Part shown: piece after piece, positions 32,010 through 42,866 of the stretch
Layout: each line of letters opens with the position of its first letter
Position numbering within the stretch: position 1 is the stretch's first letter
Source of the DNA: Pleurostoma richardsiae
Lineage: Eukaryota > Ascomycota > Sordariomycetes > Calosphaeriales > Pleurostomataceae
Direction of reading: 5' to 3'
NCBI GenBank assembly: GCA_030052745.1
Contig: JANBVO010000015.1
Span: forward strand, 1 to 64,000
DNA length: 64,000 nt
Made by a program: the position numbers and the translations under genes
Notes under the pieces: generated by a model
What the model was told of the DNA's origin: nothing
Databases searched by the model: none
The model's input: only the letters and a program-made list of their open reading frames with translations

Positions 32010-33755
32010 ATGAACACTGGAGGTCTTGCTCAAATGCCTCACCCCGGTTTCGCTGCCCCGGGCGGTCTGGGAATGCCAGTATCCGGGCTTGCTTCCCGTC
32101 GCGGCGGTCAAAATCTTAAGCCCCTTTCTGTGGACGCATTGAAATCACCCATCGACAACAAAGAGAATGGCGTGCCTACTCCTAGGACGAGCCGATCTCA
32201 TCTTCTTGCCGGTTTGAGGACTGCTCCAAAATCCGCAACTGCTGCTACCTTCCCCACCACGCCGACTGTAGCCTCCTCCCCGGTGAGTCAGATCATGGGC
32301 CGTAGCTCCGCTACGGGTAACATGTACGAGCACGGGAGCCGTGACAAGGTACTCCAGGGCCCTAAGACGGCTTTGCCGCGCTACAACAACTTGCAGCAGC
32401 AGCAGCAGCCGCAGCCACAGGGCTCCAACGGCGGATTTGTGGGCCTTGGACAGCAGTACACTCCTGACCAGATCTTGGCTCCTCCCGAGATTCATCTCGA
32501 CGAGCAGGTCCAGCAACAAATGGACCCCGATCTGTATGCTCGCCTCGTCGCCACCAATATGCAGCTTGCCCAGCAGCAACAGCGTCTGCAACAGCATCTC
32601 CTCAGCCTGCAGCAGGCGGCCCAGCAGTTTCAGGGTCTGAACATTAGCGGCCAGCCGCAGATGCAGCACGGCTATCAGAGCATCTTTCAGCAGCAGCAAC
32701 AAGTCCAGGCCCTGCAGCAGCAGATCCTATCCTCGTCCATCGCCACCCAACCAAACATCTACGCCATCTACGATCCCGTGACCGGTCAACAGACGTACTA
32801 CGTGGACCAGAGCGCACCTTCCCAGCTCAATCCTCAATTTATGGATCGTACTCAGAATCTCTTGGGATATCAACAGCACCACCAACAGCAGGCCACTGCC
32901 GGCACTCCACGTCTTCAAGTATCGCCGCCGCCCATGGAAGGTTCCCATCCAGGATTCCGCCACACGTCTCCCCCTCGTCGCTTCGATTCACCTGTCGATA
33001 CCGTGGCTCCCCTGCCGCCGCCGTCTGCCAATGCTTTCCGTCGTGGGCATAAAAAGTCTTCATCTCTAGCCAACGTGAGCAATGCGACCGTCAGCCTTGC
33101 GGCCCAGGAGCCACCTAAGTCTGCCGGGCCCAAAACCGCCTCCTTCCCTTTGACTCCCCTGACTGGAGGATACGGGCCGGGTCAAGCCCGTGCTGGAGAA
33201 CACCCTGTCCGCCAGCCTCGTGGACCCCCATCTTTTGACGAACTTGCTTCGAAGCCGACTGCTAAACATGAAGGCTCTAAGAATTTTGCGGCCCGCACGC
33301 GTCGGTCGGCCGTTCACAATCTCATGCGCGCCGGCCTGGAACGTCGGAAAGGCAGTGGTTCATCCAGCCCGGGGACCCTAAGTCCCGTCTCGGAGGTCGC
33401 CGACTACGCCGCAACGCCATTGACCGATAGCGACTCCGATTCGGGACGCAGCGGCTCCCGCAGCCTTAACGGCGATGACGTCGAGTGCAGCTTGCCTAGT
33501 TCGCGTACAAGTACTGGCAGCTGGGGCGCTATTGGGTCAGATCGACCGAGTTCTCGGCAGAAGGAGCGCAGAAGCTCGTGCAGTGTTGGCAGTGCCTTAG
33601 ATGGTGAGATGGGTGGCTGCGCGAACAGCTTCGCAAACGTTTTCAAGAACTCAGGAAAACCGGACACCGGAAATGGGGGACAGAGCCGAAAGGCGCCCAT
33701 GCTTGTGCTCACAAGCGCCGAGAAGCGCAAGAGCGTTAATATGACGGTCGCCTAG
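32010..33755 (+). CDS. Gln-rich, mostly disordered protein, unnamed conserved fungal family
   Basis: Single-exon frame of 581 residues with ATG at 32010. The N-terminus has KPLSVDALKSPIDNKENGVP, where KEN could be a degradation box, and several Ser/Thr-Pro sites. The central third (about 125-300) is Gln-rich with runs such as QQQQQPQPQ and QQLQQHLLSLQQAAQQ, partly coiled-coil-like. PNIYAIYDPVTGQQTYYVD sits just after it. The best conserved-looking block is at about 408-452 (GPPSFDELASKPTAKHEGSK, then NFAARTRRSAVHNLMRAGLE). The tail is Ser-rich with SDSDSDSG. No enzyme or RNA-binding fold is seen. The composition resembles regulatory or RNA-granule proteins, but this is only an analogy. The leader is long, about 1.3 kb or more including an intron, with upstream ATGs, so translation may be controlled. 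Confidence 0.78.
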   Translation: MNTGGLAQMPHPGFAAPGGLGMPVSGLASRRGGQNLKPLSVDALKSPIDNKENGVPTPRTSRSHLLAGLRTAPKSATAATFPTTPTVASSPVSQIMGRSSATGNMYEHGSRDKVLQGPKTALPRYNNLQQQQQPQPQGSNGGFVGLGQQYTPDQILAPPEIHLDEQVQQQMDPDLYARLVATNMQLAQQQQRLQQHLLSLQQAAQQFQGLNISGQPQMQHGYQSIFQQQQQVQALQQQILSSSIATQPNIYAIYDPVTGQQTYYVDQSAPSQLNPQFMDRTQNLLGYQQHHQQQATAGTPRLQVSPPPMEGSHPGFRHTSPPRRFDSPVDTVAPLPPPSANAFRRGHKKSSSLANVSNATVSLAAQEPPKSAGPKTASFPLTPLTGGYGPGQARAGEHPVRQPRGPPSFDELASKPTAKHEGSKNFAARTRRSAVHNLMRAGLERRKGSGSSSPGTLSPVSEVADYAATPLTDSDSDSGRSGSRSLNGDDVECSLPSSRTSTGSWGAIGSDRPSSRQKERRSSCSVGSALDGEMGGCANSFANVFKNSGKPDTGNGGQSRKAPMLVLTSAEKRKSVNMTVA

Positions 33756-34561
33756 GCCAGTCGTATTGGATCACCTTGGGATTTCTCGGAGTTTCGCAAT
33801 GGTTACGTTTAACGATGACGGTCCGATGTCTTTCTCTCTTGCATGGCTCAGCTGGAGGCAGAGCACGGAGGTCGATCCTTCCTGCTCTACGCGCTCTGGA
33901 CGCGGATACGACACAATTGTACTAGGGTTGGAGGGGAGCGCCTCCAGGTTTTCCCTGTTCCTCTTCCGATTTAGCTTAGCAGGAGAATACGAAGGTAACA
34001 TCATTCTCGAACGTGCCACACCTGCAGACTCGTGAGATTCAAGTACCGTGATACTGGCTGAGGTGCTGCATTCTACCTTATCACTTGCGAGTGACCTTGT
34101 GTCACTTGAATCGCGTTAATGCTATGTATGTTAGCCCCTTGGAGAGGAGGCTTAGTGAAAAGAGGTGTCTTGCCCCTTCGGCTACTCTGCGACAAGGTAC
34201 TGGCATCGATCGCCATCGTCTCTATCGGGCCTCGAAGGCGCGGCAAAGGACTCGTCTGGAAGTCGCAGCTGGCGAAGAGTCAAGGATGACATCAGTAGGG
34301 GTGTTGAACCGAACGAAAGCACCGCTTCCCGACCGGTCGAACCCGACCGCGATCACATCAAGCCTCACCGCGGTCGGTCTCGATATGTCTTAAGAAATAT
34401 TCAACGTGAAGATGAGTAGAGATCTATCCCAGTAACGCTGACTATGTCGAAATAGTAAAATCGACGCCGTATACGTAAAGCCCGCCTTGCCGTCAAGGGC
34501 CACAAGGAGCTTTCAACAGTTACTCGAGACTCTTTGTCTCCGCGTGCTTTTGAGCTTGGCG
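33756..34561. other. Convergent 3' flanks, 0.8 kb
   Basis: No gene is seen between the Gln-rich protein gene and the convergent SDR gene. A short A/T-rich stretch near 34440-34460 may include the SDR gene 3' end. Confidence 0.4.
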
Positions 34562-35458
34562 TTACGTTCTCCGGAACAGGGCCTCCATCTCCTTGAAACC
34601 CTTCTTCCGGCCGTCCTCCAGGTCAGTCCATCGTTCCCTTGCCGAACCGACGATGATCTCATCTTGATCTCCGGCCTCGAGGGCGGCCCAGGTCTCCTCC
34701 AGGAAGTCTGTGAGGGGCATCCCGATGCGAGCCTGTCCTATGGCGACAAGTTCTGGCTGCTGCTCATGCAGCTCGGTCTGGACGGCGGGAGGCATGACTT
34801 CAATAACGCGGACGTGCTGGGTGGCGGACTTGCTGGGGTCGGACAGCTGGGAGCGCAAGGTCCAGGCAAGGCTGTGGACGGCTGCCTTGCTGGCGCAGTA
34901 GTTGGCGCAGCGGGCGATGGGTACGAGGGCGAGGGCAGAGGAGACGAACATGACAGCGGCGGGCTTTGGCGCGATCGACATGAGGTGTGGCAAGAAAGCA
35001 ACAACGGCGTGAAGGGGCGAGAGATAGTTGATTGTCATCTCGCTGTCAAACGTGGGCGGACATACGGAGACGGGATTAGTGAAGTCGATGGTGCGCTGGA
35101 TGCCGGCGTTGAGGATGACGCAGGACAGCGCGGGATAGGTCGCCGTGATCCTATCCGAGCGGGAGAACACATTCTCAAGTCAGTCGGGCCGGTCCAGGCA
35201 GGGAGACCCGAGGGCCTGCGGAGGGTGGTGGGCTACCGACATATTGGCCCAAGAGGGGATGGCGTCGAGGTCCGAGACATCAAACACCTCGGCAACCACC
35301 TTTGCGCTGCCGTGCTTGGCGATCAGCTCGTCAAGGCGCTCCTTGCGGCGTCCGACGGCGATGACGAAGATGCCCTTCTCAATCATGCGCTCTGCTAGAG
35401 CTCGGCCGATGCCGGCTGTAGCCCCGGTGATGAGCACGGTCTTGTGTGGGAAAGGCAT
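34562..35458 (-). CDS. Short-chain dehydrogenase/reductase
   Basis: Two exons: 35458-35241 and 35150-34562, giving 268 residues. The donor is GTCGGT, a weak form, but the join NM|ITATYPALSCVILNAG restores the family sequence exactly. Motifs of a classical SDR are present: nucleotide-binding TGATAGIG after KTVLI, the Asp in FDVSDL, NAG in VILNAGIQ, Ser in FVSSALAL and catalytic YCASK. The C-terminus lacks a peroxisomal signal. It is close in outline to the DltE/YciK-type oxidoreductases, NAD(P)-dependent enzymes of unknown substrate. The nearest metabolic genes are an aldo-keto reductase divergent from it and an NmrA-like reductase further on. Confidence 0.92.
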
Positions 35459-36491
35459 CTTTCGTGAGTGCTGCCCCTTCGCGGTTCTCTGCCCTTGGCC
35501 TTCGCTTGTCCTGTTCTCTCCTCTTCCCTTTTTTGGTACGGGCCACACTTTGCAAGAGAGGCTAGACAGAGGGTGGAGAGCAGGTCGGGTGCCTGGCCAC
35601 TCTTTTATACCGGGATTGAGAGTCGCTGCGGTGTGAGACGTCTCACGTGTCTACAAACGCAGTATACCTAGGTACCTTAGGATACCTACCCAGGTACCTC
35701 TGAAGCATCCAATTACATGTCGACGGTTGTGAGCTCGTGCTGTACCCTCACAATGGGGGTGCTGTTAAGAGTCTTGAAGCCACAGGCGCCGTACTCCGCA
35801 ACCACCCGGGTAGGTAGGTAGGTATTTTACCTTAGCTACCTATGTCGGTATCTTTTGCTGGACGTAAGGTCTCTAGGTCAGGTCACATTAACCTGTCGGA
35901 ATTAACAGCCTGGCATCGCAAGCCGGTGGCTCAGCTACATCGCCCTGTTAAGTCCGACCCGGAGCTGGGGCTGGCTGGGCACGGCGAGCAGAGCATCTAT
36001 TGGCGAATGACATCACCAGCTGTACCTGACAGTGCGGTACGGGACATTGGTCCAAGCCGTGGAGAAGTACCTGCCCTGCTACCTAATCTACATGGAGTAA
36101 ACTGCTCAGAACAGACCGCATCTTCCACCTAACTGGAAGGTGATACCCTGCTAGGTATCAAGGGCTCGGAGCGAGTATCTCCAGCACGGAGGACATGCCG
36201 AAAGGTCAGGTAAGGCGATGTGATGTGAAAGGTAACCTGACCAGGAAGAGAAGACGCGACTACCTACCCTACCTGCACCATAACTACCTAGGTACACTTA
36301 GGTTAACGCCGGCCTAAACCCCGCCCCCTCCGCCCCGCGTGGCCGTCGATAAAGTCAACCGGCATCCCCCATCTGCTGGTGGTCGTTCCTCAGGATTTGC
36401 TGGAGCCCCCCTTACCCCCCCAACCCTGAGCGCGCTATCACAGTATCGTAACATCCAAGGAATCTCGACGATACCGTTGCCGTCCATCGTC
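35459..36491. promoter_or_regulatory. Shared upstream region of the SDR and aldo-keto reductase genes
   Basis: A 1-kb divergent region with many CCTAGG, GGTACC and GGTAGG words, mainly at 35660-35850 and 36065-36310. The last 180 bases are C-rich and hold in-frame upstream ATG codons for the aldo-keto reductase frame. Confidence 0.45.
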
Positions 36492-37916
36492 ATGTCTCCG
36501 CTCGTTGCTCAGGCTCCAACGCACCGGGTCATTCTCGGCTTGATGACCTTTGGGCCCGATGAGGCCACCGGCGCCCGCATCACCGACCTCTCCCAGTACG
36601 CCAAGGTGCTAGATGTCTTCCAGCAGCGTGGGTACAACGAGGTCGATACCGCGCGTGTCTATGTTGGCGGGAAGCAGGAGGCTTTCACCCGAGAGGCCCG
36701 CTGGAAGGAGCGCGGCCTGACCCTGGCCACCAAGGTCCAGTACCCCGGCGAACCCGGCGCCAACACCGCCGACAAGGTTTCGTCCTCCGTCGAGACAAGC
36801 CTCAAGGAGCTCGGCACCGATGCCGTTGATGTGAGTGCGCCCGCCCTTGACCTCAATAGTGCTGAACCATGTTAACAGCCCGGCTGCGACCCCGCAGATC
36901 CTCTACCTGCACGCTGCTGTGAGTTCCAAGCCCTGGGCTCTCGCCCATCGCATATCACGGCCTTCACCCTCCTGCCTCCTGTCACCATGGGCACGCCTCT
37001 ATGTGTCTCGGGCTGTGGATGCATGAACTTGCTGACCGCGGACTGATAGGACCGAGCTACTCCCTTCGCTGAGACTCTCGAGGCTCTTGATAAGCTCCAC
37101 CGGGCCGGCAAGTTCGTCCGCCTGGGCCTTTCCAATTTCAGCGCGTTCGAGGTCGCGGAGATTGTCATGACCTGCAAGTACAACGGCTGGGTGCGTCCGT
37201 CTGTGTATCAGGGCATGTACAACATCATCACCCGGTCAATCGAGCCGGAGCTGATACCCGCGTGCCGCCGCTATGGGCTCGACATTGTAGTTTACAACGT
37301 ACGTGCTTCCATGCCGCCTCCTCCCCCCCGCAGCCTGTCTCGGGAGCACTCTCCGTTCCAAGGGAGCCTGTAGGGAGGCTTTTCGCGGATGTGTTGGCGA
37401 TACAGTTTCATCCCCAACGACTCTATCCTCCCCCGATGTGGCAGAGAGCTGACTCCTGACCTTGGGCAGCCCATCGCTGGAGGCCTATTCTCCGGTAAGA
37501 TCAAGTCAAAGGACATGACTCCAGCGGAAGGCCGCTTCAGCGACGCTGCCAGTTCAGGCAAGCTGTACCGCGGACGCTACTTCCGGGACAGCACGTTCCG
37601 CGCCCTGCAGGTGATCGAGGCGGCCGTTGAGAAGCACGGGCTGACTATCATCGAGACCGCACTGCGTTGGTGCGTGCACCACTCGGCCCTCGAGGTTAAA
37701 GGTGGGAACGACGGCATCATCATCGGCGTCTCGAGCATCGAACAGCTCGAATCCAACCTCGACAACCTTGAGAAGGGGCCTCTGCCCGATGACCTCGTCA
37801 AGTCTCTCGACGAGGCCTGGCAGATCTGCAAGGCCGATACCGTGCCCTACTGGCATCTCGACCTGAAATACCAGTACGACACGAGAGACGCCCTGTTTGG
37901 AGCAGGGGCAAAATGA
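36492..37916 (+). CDS. Aldo-keto reductase, AKR7 (aflatoxin aldehyde reductase) type
   Basis: Four exons: 36492-36830, a 21-base micro-exon 36898-36918, 37050-37298 and 37470-37916, giving 351 residues. The tetrad residues are visible: Asp and Tyr in EVDTARVY, Lys in LATKVQYPG, and His in ILYLHAAD, whose codon lies inside the micro-exon. Other AKR marks are GKFVRLGLSNFSAFEV and YQGMYNIITRSIEPEL. The sequence SLFSGK-like NPIAGGLFSGKIK with YRGRYFRD and the C-terminal NADPH segment IIIGVSSIEQLESNL match the AKR7 family, which reduces dialdehydes and other aldehydes. The start ATG of MSPLVAQ is chosen because the family begins there; an upstream in-frame extension exists. It diverges from the SDR gene. 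Intron 3 is long for this window (171 bases). Confidence 0.92.
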
Positions 37917-38730
37917 CTTGACAAAGATTGAAAAGAGGCTCGCTCACCGCAGGGCTGAAGATGGGCTCAGAACGGACGTGGCCGCTGCTCTGTACTCAAG
38001 GACAGGAGTGAGAAGGAATGGCTCTGACCCTGGTCAGGCGCGCTGACGTGAGGAAGAGATGACGCCATCGACGGCAAGGTAACACACAATGTGCGATGGG
38101 GTGACCGTTGTGCTCACGACCCGCCCTAGCGAAGCAGTTCATTCATCGTTTCCATTGCGAGGCCGAATACGTGGCTAAGCTACTGAGGACGTGTCTTAGC
38201 ATCGCCAGTCTCTAAGCCACCATTCTTCGATGACGCTGTATGCTACGGTGTTACTTGTCCCCGCATGACTCCCCTGTCCCAGAAACTGGGGCAAACTCTG
38301 GTGCTATGCTATCCCGCTGGGGCAACCCTGCTGCCTCAATAACGCAGCTGCACGTGTCATTTTGCGCGGTGGATCCCCTGTCGTCTACAGAGTACACCGG
38401 CCGAGCAAGTTTTCCACCCTGCGTTCGATACGACACTTTCCCTCCTATGGCCCGGCACATGGACTAGTCGCTGGCTGTCTCAAGAGATGGTTTTCTTTCT
38501 TTTTTTTTTTTTAAAGTGCCTGCTACAGTGAGCATAACATGTCGGAGACCAACCCAGAAATATCAACCTTGGAGTCGGTCGGGTCTGGGTAGTCTGCATG
38601 ACACTGGCACTGAGCGGGTATTCGATTAAAGACCAGCCACACGTGTGATGTTCAAAGCTGAAGATTAGCAAGCAGCTACTTCCTTAGCACCAGGAAAGGA
38701 GACGGAGTGAAGCACCCGTACCACGAGGCT
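37917..38730. other. Convergent 3' flanks, 0.8 kb
   Basis: No gene is seen. A T-rich run lies at about 38490-38513. Short frames have no family resemblance. Confidence 0.4.
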
Positions 38731-40551
38731 TCAGTCATCCGGGGTGTTCAGCCTGCTCTTGGAGAACACCTGTCTCTGCTCGCTGCTCTCCTCCTGGTCT
38801 TCCCTGCCAAAGGTTGTCATGCTGAACTCTGGCACGCGGCGGGACTGAGGTCGAAGAAGGCCACCGTGCTTCCCGTGTCTTTTGCGCTTCTCCTGCCGCT
38901 CCTGCGTGTCCAGCTTGCGCTCCTCATCCTCACCGAGCATCGTGCCCACAATGCTGATGTACCCGTAGTCCCCCGCTAGCCCTGTCTCGTACGACTTGAT
39001 CTGGAAGCGCACTTTGCCGCGGACTCTTCTTTCTTCCAAGTCTACCCAGTATCCGGTGACGTGCATCTGGCTAGCAAGCGGGTCATTCTCCCCATTGGAG
39101 GCTTCATCATCCAGTTGCATAGGTGACCCTCTAGCTACGTCCAAGCTGACTGGCCCGTCGCCGCCCTGCCCAACCTTCCCATTCTGGGGTTCTGCTCGGA
39201 CCTGGTCGTAAAAGCCGACCCATTTCCAGCCTGCCGGCAGTCGCCTTGCTTCAATAGACGCGTTGAACCTCTCGAAACATTTGATGCCGACGTTGCCTTC
39301 GCTCTGGAGGACAACCTCGCCCTCCATCCATGCACCTCGACAAGGTTTGAAGAGGTCCACCTCCGCGGTTAGTCGGCCAAACCCCACTGCATACTCGTCA
39401 ATGGATTGTAGGAGGGCTGGCGTGTCGTCGTTGGCCGGCACCTTTGAGTGCCTGGCCTGCTCTGCTAGACAGGGGCTGCGGTATCCAAGGACGACGCCCT
39501 GCAGCAGGGGTGAGTAGTGGTTTAGCATCGGAGCCAAGTGCTGTTCCGCAGCGCTGGTTACCGGAGTCGAGAAGCCGATGGGGTAGAGGGGAACGAATAG
39601 GCTCAAGAACTGCTTGAAGAAAGGAAACTTGATGTCGGCCGGCGCGTGGGAAGGTTGGAGCGCTACACTGCTTCTTTCTGGACGCTGAGATAGCGTATCA
39701 AGACCTACAGGATTCACCGCCGCGACATTGGCTGCCTCGCTCCTGTCCTTGTGTTTCTTTTCGGATTTGCTCTTCTTCATTGACACTGGAGAGACAGTGT
39801 CCTCATCAGCGCTGTTGAGAATCAACTCTGCGTCATGGGCCGTGGTCTGAGCATCTTGGCTTGATGCATGGCTATCACCGCCAGTGTGAAGTTCCAATAG
39901 CTGCTTGCTGCTGCGCTTCTTCGTCTTCCGGCGCCCGGCCCCCACACCTGTATTGCCAAGGTTACCGGGGGCCGAATCAGCCGTGGGAGACTCTTCGCCC
40001 ATGCTGGGCCTGTGCTTCCTGGAGCTTTTATCTTTTGCGCTCTGGTGCTCCCCGTTTGAGAGATCTGGTACCGTGCCTAAGCCGCCAAGAGTAGCGTCAG
40101 GTTGTAAAAGCTCCCCGGCGTCATGACTCTCTTTTTTGGAGTGCCTTGGCCTCTTGCTCTTCTTCGGTGACAATTCAGCGGTTTCTCCGGCAGAAGCAAA
40201 GCCCGAGTTGTCTTGGGTCATTCCCGGAGAGGAATTGGCCGGCGCTTCTTCGGGGACGACAGTGGCGGCTGCGTGCTTGCTGGACCGAGACTTCTTTCCC
40301 TTCTTGACATGCGTGCCATCGGCCTCGCCTGCTTGAGGTAGCTCTGGTATCGATATTGGCTTCTCGCGCCCATCGTGCTTCTTGGCTTTCTTGTGCTTCC
40401 GCGTGCTGTTGTCCCGATTGTCGTCTCCATCCTGCTCGGTGCGTGACCGCTTGCCCAGCTCGCTCTTCCGTCTGTGATGCGATTTGTGCGGCGACATTGG
40501 GGTGACCGACACGGCTGCCGAAAGCAACTCGTCGCTGACGCTGGCAGGCAT
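38731..40551 (-). CDS. RPA43: RNA polymerase I subunit Rpa43 with long charged N-terminal extension
   Basis: Single-exon gene of 606 residues with ATG at 40551. The C-terminal half holds the Rpa43 core: FPFFKQFLSLFVPLYPIGFS, LNHYSPLLQGVVLGYR, the acidic loop, YAVGFGRLTAEVDLFKP with GAWMEGEVVLQSEGNVGIKC (the Rpb7-N-like then OB-type part), and GYWVDLEERRVRGKVRFQI with GYISIVGTML. Rpa43 pairs with Rpa14-type subunits in the Pol I stalk and binds the initiation factor Rrn3 in the nucleolus. The first 300 residues are Lys/Ser/Glu-rich and repetitive (for example KKGKKSRSSKH, KKSKRPRHSKK, MKKSKSEKKHKD) and are absent from yeast Rpa43 (326 residues). They look like nucleolar-targeting or nucleic-acid-binding tails. 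The gene lies between unrelated metabolic genes. Confidence 0.9.
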   Translation of the reverse strand: MPASVSDELLSAAVSVTPMSPHKSHHRRKSELGKRSRTEQDGDDNRDNSTRKHKKAKKHDGREKPISIPELPQAGEADGTHVKKGKKSRSSKHAAATVVPEEAPANSSPGMTQDNSGFASAGETAELSPKKSKRPRHSKKESHDAGELLQPDATLGGLGTVPDLSNGEHQSAKDKSSRKHRPSMGEESPTADSAPGNLGNTGVGAGRRKTKKRSSKQLLELHTGGDSHASSQDAQTTAHDAELILNSADEDTVSPVSMKKSKSEKKHKDRSEAANVAAVNPVGLDTLSQRPERSSVALQPSHAPADIKFPFFKQFLSLFVPLYPIGFSTPVTSAAEQHLAPMLNHYSPLLQGVVLGYRSPCLAEQARHSKVPANDDTPALLQSIDEYAVGFGRLTAEVDLFKPCRGAWMEGEVVLQSEGNVGIKCFERFNASIEARRLPAGWKWVGFYDQVRAEPQNGKVGQGGDGPVSLDVARGSPMQLDDEASNGENDPLASQMHVTGYWVDLEERRVRGKVRFQIKSYETGLAGDYGYISIVGTMLGEDEERKLDTQERQEKRKRHGKHGGLLRPQSRRVPEFSMTTFGREDQEESSEQRQVFSKSRLNTPDD

Positions 40552-41390
40552 TACGTCTCAGCCCTTGGGAGGCATTCGAATTCGAGGGAGAGAAACAACC
40601 AGCCTTCAAGAGCTGGAGGCACCACGGCATGACAATTGTAAAAAGTGGAAACCTGTGTTTTTTTTTCCTCTACTGGAGCAGCTGCTACTTGACTTTTTGG
40701 CGGAGAACTGGGGCATAAAAGGTCGCGTACCTTTACGTAAGCAGGTAAGGCAGGTACAATGTGGTAGGCACGTTGGTTAGCTGCTTAGGTAAAGCATTCC
40801 CTTTTAGGGTCGGTCTGCCCGGCCGGCATCGTCGTGCCGCACTGCCGCGTGGATGGCTGTTCAGTGACAGTGAACCACCAAAAATGGCACCTTCGCGGCC
40901 CCTCATGACGGCATCTACCACCCCCAAAGGTACGCACCTAGTCAGGTATGTACGGAGAAAGCACGTGATGTGAACATCCTCTACAGTTGAGCAGCGGCCG
41001 GACCAAACTGCCAGAGGATCTAGACGAAGAGATACCTTGCTGTGGCGACAGTGCGGAGTACTGGTGCTCCGGGTGCTAGGCGGCCAGTGCTCATGTGAGT
41101 ACGGAGTTGGGTAGGTAGGCGTATCACAGGTCCGGTCGCGGTCGCGCGAGAGGAGGCGCTAAAATGTATACCCAGGCAGGCAGGTATATACATACTATGT
41201 ATATACCATCGTGCCCCCTCCTTCTTTCTCCGTCTGCACGGTCCAGCACAAACCGCGCGCATGCAGCATCCGTCGAGTTGAAGAGCCCACGACGATTAAG
41301 ACTTTTGTGTGAGAGATATAAGGTAGACATAAGGCAGTTAAGGTCCTGGTAGAACATCATCAACTGTCCGTCCATTAAACCTGCTCAGCC
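40552..41390. promoter_or_regulatory. Shared upstream region of Rpa43 and the NmrA-like gene
   Basis: A divergent 840-base region with CCTAGG-related words at about 40730-40785 and 40930-40950, and TATATAC-type repeats at 41180-41206. A T run at 40659-40667 lies near the Rpa43 start. Confidence 0.45.
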
Positions 41391-42408
41391 ATGGCACCCG
41401 CCAGAATCCTCATCTTCGGGGCCACTGGTAACATTGGCCAGCACATCTCCGACGCCATCATCGCCGCCAAGCCATCCTTCGGCCACGTCTCCATCTTCAC
41501 CTCCGCCAGCACGGTCGCGGGCAAGGCCGTCCTCATCGACAGATGGAGAGCCGCCGGCGTGTCAGTCATAGTCGGCAACATCACACAAGACGACGACGTG
41601 AAGGCCGCATACCAGGACACGGATATCGTCGTGTCGGCCCTCGGCCGAGGCGCCATCGACCTCCAGGTCAAACTGATAGAGCTCGCCGAGGAATCCAAGA
41701 CCGTCGACTGGTTCTTCCCTTCTGAGTACGGTACTGATATCGAGCATGGGCCCAGCAGCGCCACCGAAAAGCCGCACCAGAAAAAGCTGGCCGTGCGGAG
41801 GTACATCCAGGAAAACGTGCGACGGCTCAAGGTAACCTACCTCGTGACAGGTCCCTACTTTGAGATGTGGGTTCGGCCATCGCCGGCGGCGCCGGAGATA
41901 GGTGGATTCGACGTACTCCGCCGAGAAGCCCGGCTCATCGACGACGGCGATGGCAAGGTCGGTTTCTGCACGATGCCAGAGTCAGTCCCCCACCCATCAC
42001 CCGCAAGCTTTACGTGCTTGCACACGTCCTAACCGGTCCTTTGACAGCGTTGGCAAGTTCTTGGTGGCGGCCTTGAGGCATCCCGAGGCCTCATTCAACA
42101 AGGTGCTGATAGTGCAGTCCTTTGTGGTGACTCCTCGGCAAGTGCTTGCTGAATATGAGAGGCAGACCGGAGTCCAGTGGAAGGTCTCATCCATTCCTTT
42201 GGGCTCGTTGAGAGAGGTCGAGGCTAAGTTGTGGGCCGAGGGCCGCCCGGTTGCCACCGGCGCGACCCTTCGCAGAATATGGGCTGAAGGAGGGACGCTG
42301 TATCAGGCAAACGACAACGAAGCGCTTGGACTGCAAGCGGGCGATCTGGAAACGTTAGAGATTGGTGTAAGGCGAGACATTGCAGAGGTAGCTGGCAGCC
42401 GCTCATAG
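41391..42408 (+). CDS. NmrA-like/isoflavone-reductase-like NAD(P)H-dependent reductase
   Basis: Two exons: 41391-41980 and 42048-42408, giving 316 residues. The intron has a GTCAGT donor and a TCCTAACCGG branch region. The nucleotide-binding motif GATGNIGQ is at residues 10-17. NITQDDDVKAAYQDTDIVVS marks the end of the Rossmann half, and DWFFPSEYGTD with the later KKLAVRRYIQE is the usual active-site region of the NmrA/PCBER family, Lys included. Members reduce phenolic or aromatic substrates or act as redox sensors. The substrate is unknown here. The neighbouring MFS transporter runs in the same direction, but about 460 bases separate the two. Confidence 0.9.
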
Positions 42409-42866
42409 TATGCGATATCTAAGGTAGTATTAACGTTAACACCTCCCCTGCGCAGGTGGGTACCTAGGTACCTACTTGCCTACCTTTGGTACATGAACGC
42501 AGGCGAGTCCGGGTGAGGTAACGTAACCTCCTGTCTATCGATGAGCACGGGCCACGAACCGACCTTAGCTTTGGCTACCTACCTAGGTACCTAAGTTGGT
42601 AGGTACCTTACCTGAGGGAATGTGTGCAGTAGTTAGGTACCTAGGTATCTCCCGTGGTACCGTTGGGTGCAATACTCGCCTGACACGCTTGGCAACCTCG
42701 CTGGCAGATCTCGATCCACTCCACGTTGTCGAATATTGACCTAATTCGGCACTGGAGATACTGCTGCCCCCCCTAACTAGCATACCTACCTATGGGTTGA
42801 GCCTCTTTGATAGTCGTTGCCTGTTTCTGTCTTCTCTCAGCATCATAGGCTGTTCGTCTCGTTGCA
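42409..42866. other. Intergenic region with dense CCTAGG/GGTACC motifs
   Basis: A 458-base spacer between co-directional genes. Palindromic words such as TACCTAGGTACCTA occur at about 42459-42475, 42578-42614 and 42635-42645. Confidence 0.6.
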
